The notes below the pieces were generated by a model. It did no database searches. It saw only the letters and a list, made by a program, of their open reading frames with translations, and had not been told where the DNA came from. A DNA stretch of 7,968 bases. Origin: Acidobacteriaceae bacterium. Its GTDB lineage: Bacteria > Acidobacteriota > Terriglobia > Terriglobales > Acidobacteriaceae. Made by a program: the position numbers and the translations under genes. Numbering within the stretch: the stretch's first letter is position 1; each line of letters opens with the position of its first letter. The stretch lies in NCBI GenBank assembly GCA_003135315.1, contig PLBD01000537.1, positions 1-7,968 of the forward strand, in the 5' to 3' direction. Below are positions 5,603-7,968 of this stretch, one piece after another.

Positions 5603-6522
5603 TTTTGCTCTGGGGAATCGCGAGCGACGGACCTTTGTCCTCTGTGCAGGCGACTCTGCTCCGTCTTGGTGCCGGTTTCAAATTCGTCGATCAGCAGGAC
5701 GTGTTGCGTTGCCGGCTCGAGCTGACCGTCAACGGCGGCGTGGGGGGCAGGATCGAGACGCCGCAGTGGTCGGCGGACCTGAACTCATTCAATGCAGTCT
5801 ATCTTCGTCCTTACGATGTGCGACGACTACCGGCTATGCAGGGGGTGAAGCCCACGAACCTGCGATGGCGTCGTGCGTTGCAGTTCGACGACACGCTGAC
5901 CTGCTGGATGGACATGACGCCGTCCTTTGTGATCAGCCGCCCCTCAGCAATGGCTTCCAACAACTCGAAGCCGTACCAGTTGTCTTTGATTCAGGCGGCG
6001 GGCTTTGCCGTACCTGACACGCTGGTGACTACCGATACAACCGCCGCGATTGAGTTTTGGGAGCAGCACGGGTCAGTGGTTTACAAGTCGATCTCAGGCA
6101 CGCGCAGCATCGTGAGCCGCGTTCGGGCCGAGCATCGCGACCGCTTTCCGGATCTAGCGAACTGTCCAACTCAGTTCCAGCAGTACATCGAAGGCATCGA
6201 CTACCGGATCCACGTCGTTGGAGACGAAGTTTTTGGATGTGAAATCTGCTCCGACGCCGACGACTACCGCTACCCGCAGCTTCAGGGTGCAGAGCTGCAA
6301 GTTCGCCAGTATGAGGTTCCACCCGATGTCTCCCAGAGCTGTCGATTCCTTGCGGCATCATTGAATCTCCCGGTCGCTGGACTGGATCTGCGCCGCTCTG
6401 CGGCTGGAGAGTGGTTCTGCTTTGAGGCAAATCCCTCGCCCGCGTTCACTTTCTACCAGGATACCTCGGCGCAGCCAATCAGCTGGGCGATTGCTGAATT
6501 GTTAGCTGGGGCAGTCAGATGA
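5599..6522 (+). CDS. RimK-like ATP-grasp ligase
   Basis: The 307-residue protein has a pre-ATP-grasp domain (1-110) followed by an ATP-grasp fold. Visible elements are K124 (NSKPYQL), K163 with SISGTRS (162-170) as nucleotide lysine and glycine-rich loop, QQYIEGIDYRIHVVGDEV (194-211), and the metal ligands D263 (GLDLRR), E276 and N278 (FEANP). This residue set and order are as in RimK and in the MvdC/MvdD-type enzymes that make amide or ester bonds through acyl-phosphates. The enzyme should therefore activate a carboxyl group with ATP and join it to an amine or hydroxyl group. The substrate is unknown. ATGA overlap (5599-5602) with the preceding gene and AGGA five bases before the ATG indicate coupled translation. 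It is the last gene of the operon. The protein is probably soluble in the cytoplasm. Confidence 0.85.
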   Translation: MILLWGIASDGPLSSVQATLLRLGAGFKFVDQQDVLRCRLELTVNGGVGGRIETPQWSADLNSFNAVYLRPYDVRRLPAMQGVKPTNLRWRRALQFDDTLTCWMDMTPSFVISRPSAMASNNSKPYQLSLIQAAGFAVPDTLVTTDTTAAIEFWEQHGSVVYKSISGTRSIVSRVRAEHRDRFPDLANCPTQFQQYIEGIDYRIHVVGDEVFGCEICSDADDYRYPQLQGAELQVRQYEVPPDVSQSCRFLAASLNLPVAGLDLRRSAAGEWFCFEANPSPAFTFYQDTSAQPISWAIAELLAGAVR

Positions 6523-6708
6523 GTGGGCATTGCACCGAGTGCATAAACTTTGCATTAGCTCATTGGTCGGAGTCCTGTTGTTCGCGGCGATAGTTCCAAC
6601 CTAAGCCGCGCTCTATCCGCGCTCTGTTTGTTGGATTACCACTGCTTTTCGGGGTCTTAGGTGTCATCCGCTGACCTGCAAGTTGTTGAAAGCACGTTAG
6701 TGTGCTGA

Positions 6709-6735
6709 TTCGACTTGCACACGCTTCCGCCAGTT
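6709..6735 (+). repeat. Right attachment-site repeat (attR-like), copy of selC 3' end
   Basis: This copy matches 2048-2074 at 26 of 27 positions and has the same orientation. It contains the 3' acceptor strand, discriminator and CCA, but no upstream tRNA body: the bases before it cannot complete a T stem (A6708 and beyond do not pair). It is therefore a tRNA fragment and not a second gene, as expected at the far end of an element integrated into selC. Confidence 0.75.
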
Positions 6736-6765
6736 TAGTCCGTGAGGTACGCCCCGCCCCCTTTT

Positions 6766-6790
6766 CGGGAACGTGCCCGCGCTCTTTTTT
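6766..6790 (+). terminator. Weak terminator-like hairpin upstream of ndh
   Basis: CGGG (6766-6769) and CCCG (6776-6779) form a 4-bp GC stem; T6 follows at 6785-6790 after five bases. Before the island arrived this would have stood about 35 bases after selC and may be its original terminator. The stem is short and the gap to the T run is long. Confidence 0.3.
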
Positions 6791-6911
6791 CCAAGACAGC
6801 GGTTTTGAACTCGCCCGTTGCGCGAAGGATGCCAATCGGTTCTAATTTCCCTACATCCGGTGGGGTTCATTCAAAATGGTATAGCAACCCTGTCGAACAG
6901 GAGCCGTTCGA

Positions 6912-7968
6912 GTGAAGCATGTAGTGATTGTTGGTGGGGGATTTGCTGGGCTGAACTGCGCGAAGAAGCTGGCGAAGCACCCCGATGTTCGAGTCACCCT
7001 GATCGATAAGAACAATTATCAGCAGTTCCAGCCGTTGCTCTACCAAGTGGCTGGAGCGGCACTGTCGCCAAGCAACATCGCTTTTAACCTGCGGAGTATC
7101 CTGAAGGACCATCCGGATGTAGACATCAAGATGTCACAGGTCGTTTCGGTCGATCTCAACACCCGCACCGTCCATACAGCCGAGGGGCTTGCGTACCAGG
7201 GCGATTTTCTGGTGTTGGCCGCCGGATCGCAGGCGGACTTCTTTGGCACACCGGGAGCGGACAGACACAGCTATCCGCTGTATTCATTGCGTGATGCCGA
7301 GGCCATTCGCTCGCGCGTGCTAGCCGTTTTGGAATGTGCGGATCGCGATTCCTCGCTGATCGCCAAAGGGGCGCTGAACTTCGTAATCGTCGGCGGTGGT
7401 CCCACCGGCACGGAAATGGCAGGCGCCTTCGGGGATGTATTTCATCATGGAGTGAAGAAGGCATTTGCCGATCTGAATCTGGTGGGCGGCGAGGTCGTAT
7501 TGGTGGATGGCGGCCAAACTGTCCTGAAAGCCTTCTCACCCAGGGCTCAGGCCTATGCGACCAAGACGCTGGAACAACGCGGCGTGAAGCTCCGGCTGGG
7601 CACGCACGTAAAAGAGGTACATCAAGGCCATGTTGTGCTCTCAGATGGGACGACGATCCCCACCCACACGGTGATCTGGGCCGGAGGTCTCAAAGCTGCA
7701 TCTTTGTCAGACAACGTCGGAGTCAAGACAGGTCATGGCGGTCGCCTTGATGTTCAACCCGATCTCACCGTGCTTGGTTTCCCGAATGTCTACGCCTTGG
7801 GCGATTTCGCGAATATTGTCGGGAAAGACGGCAGCCACTTGCCGCAGCTTGCCTCGGTTGCCGAACAGTCCGGCAAGTGGTGCGCGAAGAACATCCTGGC
7901 TGACATTGCCGGAAGGCCAAGGGAGCCGTTCGACTATTTCGACAAAGGCATCATGGCGATGATTGGCC
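6912..7968 (+). CDS. ndh: Type II NADH dehydrogenase, 3' end outside the window
   Basis: From GTG at 6912 the frame stays open to the window end (352 full codons). It starts MKHVVIVGGGFAGLNCAKKL, with an FAD-binding GxGxxG-type motif at 8-13 and the usual DKNNYQQFQPLLYQVA segment (32-47). A second dinucleotide site, VIVGGGPTGTEMAGAF (158-173), binds NADH; ALGDFA (295-300) is the second FAD motif; LPQLASVAEQSG (310-321) is the region near the quinone site in this family. The enzyme moves electrons from NADH to membrane quinone without pumping protons. About 80-100 residues, including the membrane-anchoring C-terminus, are outside. The start is supported by AGGAG at 6899-6903, eight bases upstream, and by an in-frame TAG at 6882. 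It lies outside the island and is probably the ancestral downstream neighbour of selC. Confidence 0.93.
   Translation, partial: MKHVVIVGGGFAGLNCAKKLAKHPDVRVTLIDKNNYQQFQPLLYQVAGAALSPSNIAFNLRSILKDHPDVDIKMSQVVSVDLNTRTVHTAEGLAYQGDFLVLAAGSQADFFGTPGADRHSYPLYSLRDAEAIRSRVLAVLECADRDSSLIAKGALNFVIVGGGPTGTEMAGAFGDVFHHGVKKAFADLNLVGGEVVLVDGGQTVLKAFSPRAQAYATKTLEQRGVKLRLGTHVKEVHQGHVVLSDGTTIPTHTVIWAGGLKAASLSDNVGVKTGHGGRLDVQPDLTVLGFPNVYALGDFANIVGKDGSHLPQLASVAEQSGKWCAKNILADIAGRPREPFDYFDKGIMAMIG

Larger units (their letters stand above)
2048..6735. mobile_element. Putative genomic island integrated at selC, without integrase
   Basis: The segment is bounded by direct repeats of the selC 3' end, 4661 bp from repeat to repeat. 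It contains a broken isoprenylcysteine methyltransferase-like gene, a non-coding stretch and the kelch/ATP-grasp operon. selC is a well-known integration target, for example for pathogenicity islands of enterobacteria. No tyrosine or serine recombinase is readable in any frame, so the island is either a degraded remnant or was moved by an enzyme encoded elsewhere. The evidence is the boundary repeats and the disjoint gene content; I could not test composition rigorously or look for an empty site. Confidence 0.62.
6523..6911. other. Region between the operon and ndh, containing the island's right end
   Basis: There is no gene here. Just after the operon, TGCAC-CGA-GTGCA (6531-6543) forms a 5-bp hairpin without a T run. 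An AGCAC/GTGCT inverted repeat (6691-6695/6702-6706) stands directly against the right repeat. Beyond the repeat lies a hairpin followed by T6 (6766-6790) and the ribosome binding site of ndh, AGGAG at 6899-6903. I see no convincing promoter for ndh, though one must lie in 6736-6890 if it is transcribed alone. Confidence 0.5.

Noticed and set aside
6690..6735. A second tRNA gene at the right repeat
   Set aside because: Only the 3' fragment is present; upstream bases form neither a T stem nor an anticodon arm, so it is an attachment-site copy.
1..7968. CRISPR array, insertion sequences, or tandem repeats
   Set aside because: No regularly spaced repeats, no transposase and no terminal inverted repeats were found; the only long direct repeat is the selC 3' end pair.

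Overview
The window looks like a piece of the chromosome of a free-living, moderately GC-rich bacterium. The style of the proteins (a stand-alone receiver domain, a PhzF-like enzyme, a type II NADH dehydrogenase and selenocysteine machinery) is compatible with Acidobacteriota, but that assignment is an inference; no marker here fixes the phylum.

Left part (1-2071), native chromosome. The first 69 bases are the 3' end of selB, the selenocysteine-specific elongation factor, on the + strand. Convergent to it are two minus-strand genes: a single-domain response regulator (201-608) and a PhzF-family isomerase/epimerase-like protein (908-1789). On the + strand at 1975-2071 is selC, the UGA-decoding selenocysteine tRNA, recognisable by its TCA anticodon, long D stem with a 4-base loop, 9-bp variable arm and encoded CCA. 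selB and selC therefore lie within 2 kb of each other.

Middle part (2048-6735), a probable genomic island. The last 24 bases of selC plus the next 3 (2048-2074) recur at 6709-6735 with 26 of 27 identities. This is the pattern left by site-specific integration into a tRNA 3' end. Inside, next to selC, is a broken isoprenylcysteine methyltransferase-like gene (in-frame TAG, then truncation) and some 600 bases without an intact gene. These are followed by a terminator-like hairpin, a perfect 6-bp inverted repeat and a near-consensus sigma70 promoter (TTGACA-16-TAGAAT). The promoter is placed to drive three tightly packed genes: a cytosolic seven-blade kelch/galactose-oxidase-like protein with an early-set-like domain and a basic C-terminal tail (3133-4875); a degenerate ATP-grasp-like protein without its nucleotide-binding centre (4880-5602); and an apparently intact RimK-like ATP-grasp ligase (5599-6522). 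No integrase is present.

Right part (6736-7968), native chromosome again: a weak terminator-like hairpin that may originally have belonged to selC, then ndh, a type II NADH dehydrogenase with a GTG start that runs off the window end.

The most interesting item is the three-gene island cassette. An active ATP-grasp ligase, an inactive-looking paralogue as possible substrate-recognition subunit, and a beta-propeller protein with a charged tail suggest a peptide or protein modification system whose substrate may be the propeller protein itself. The existence of the operon and the catalytic residues are read from the sequence; the chemistry and the substrate are inference.
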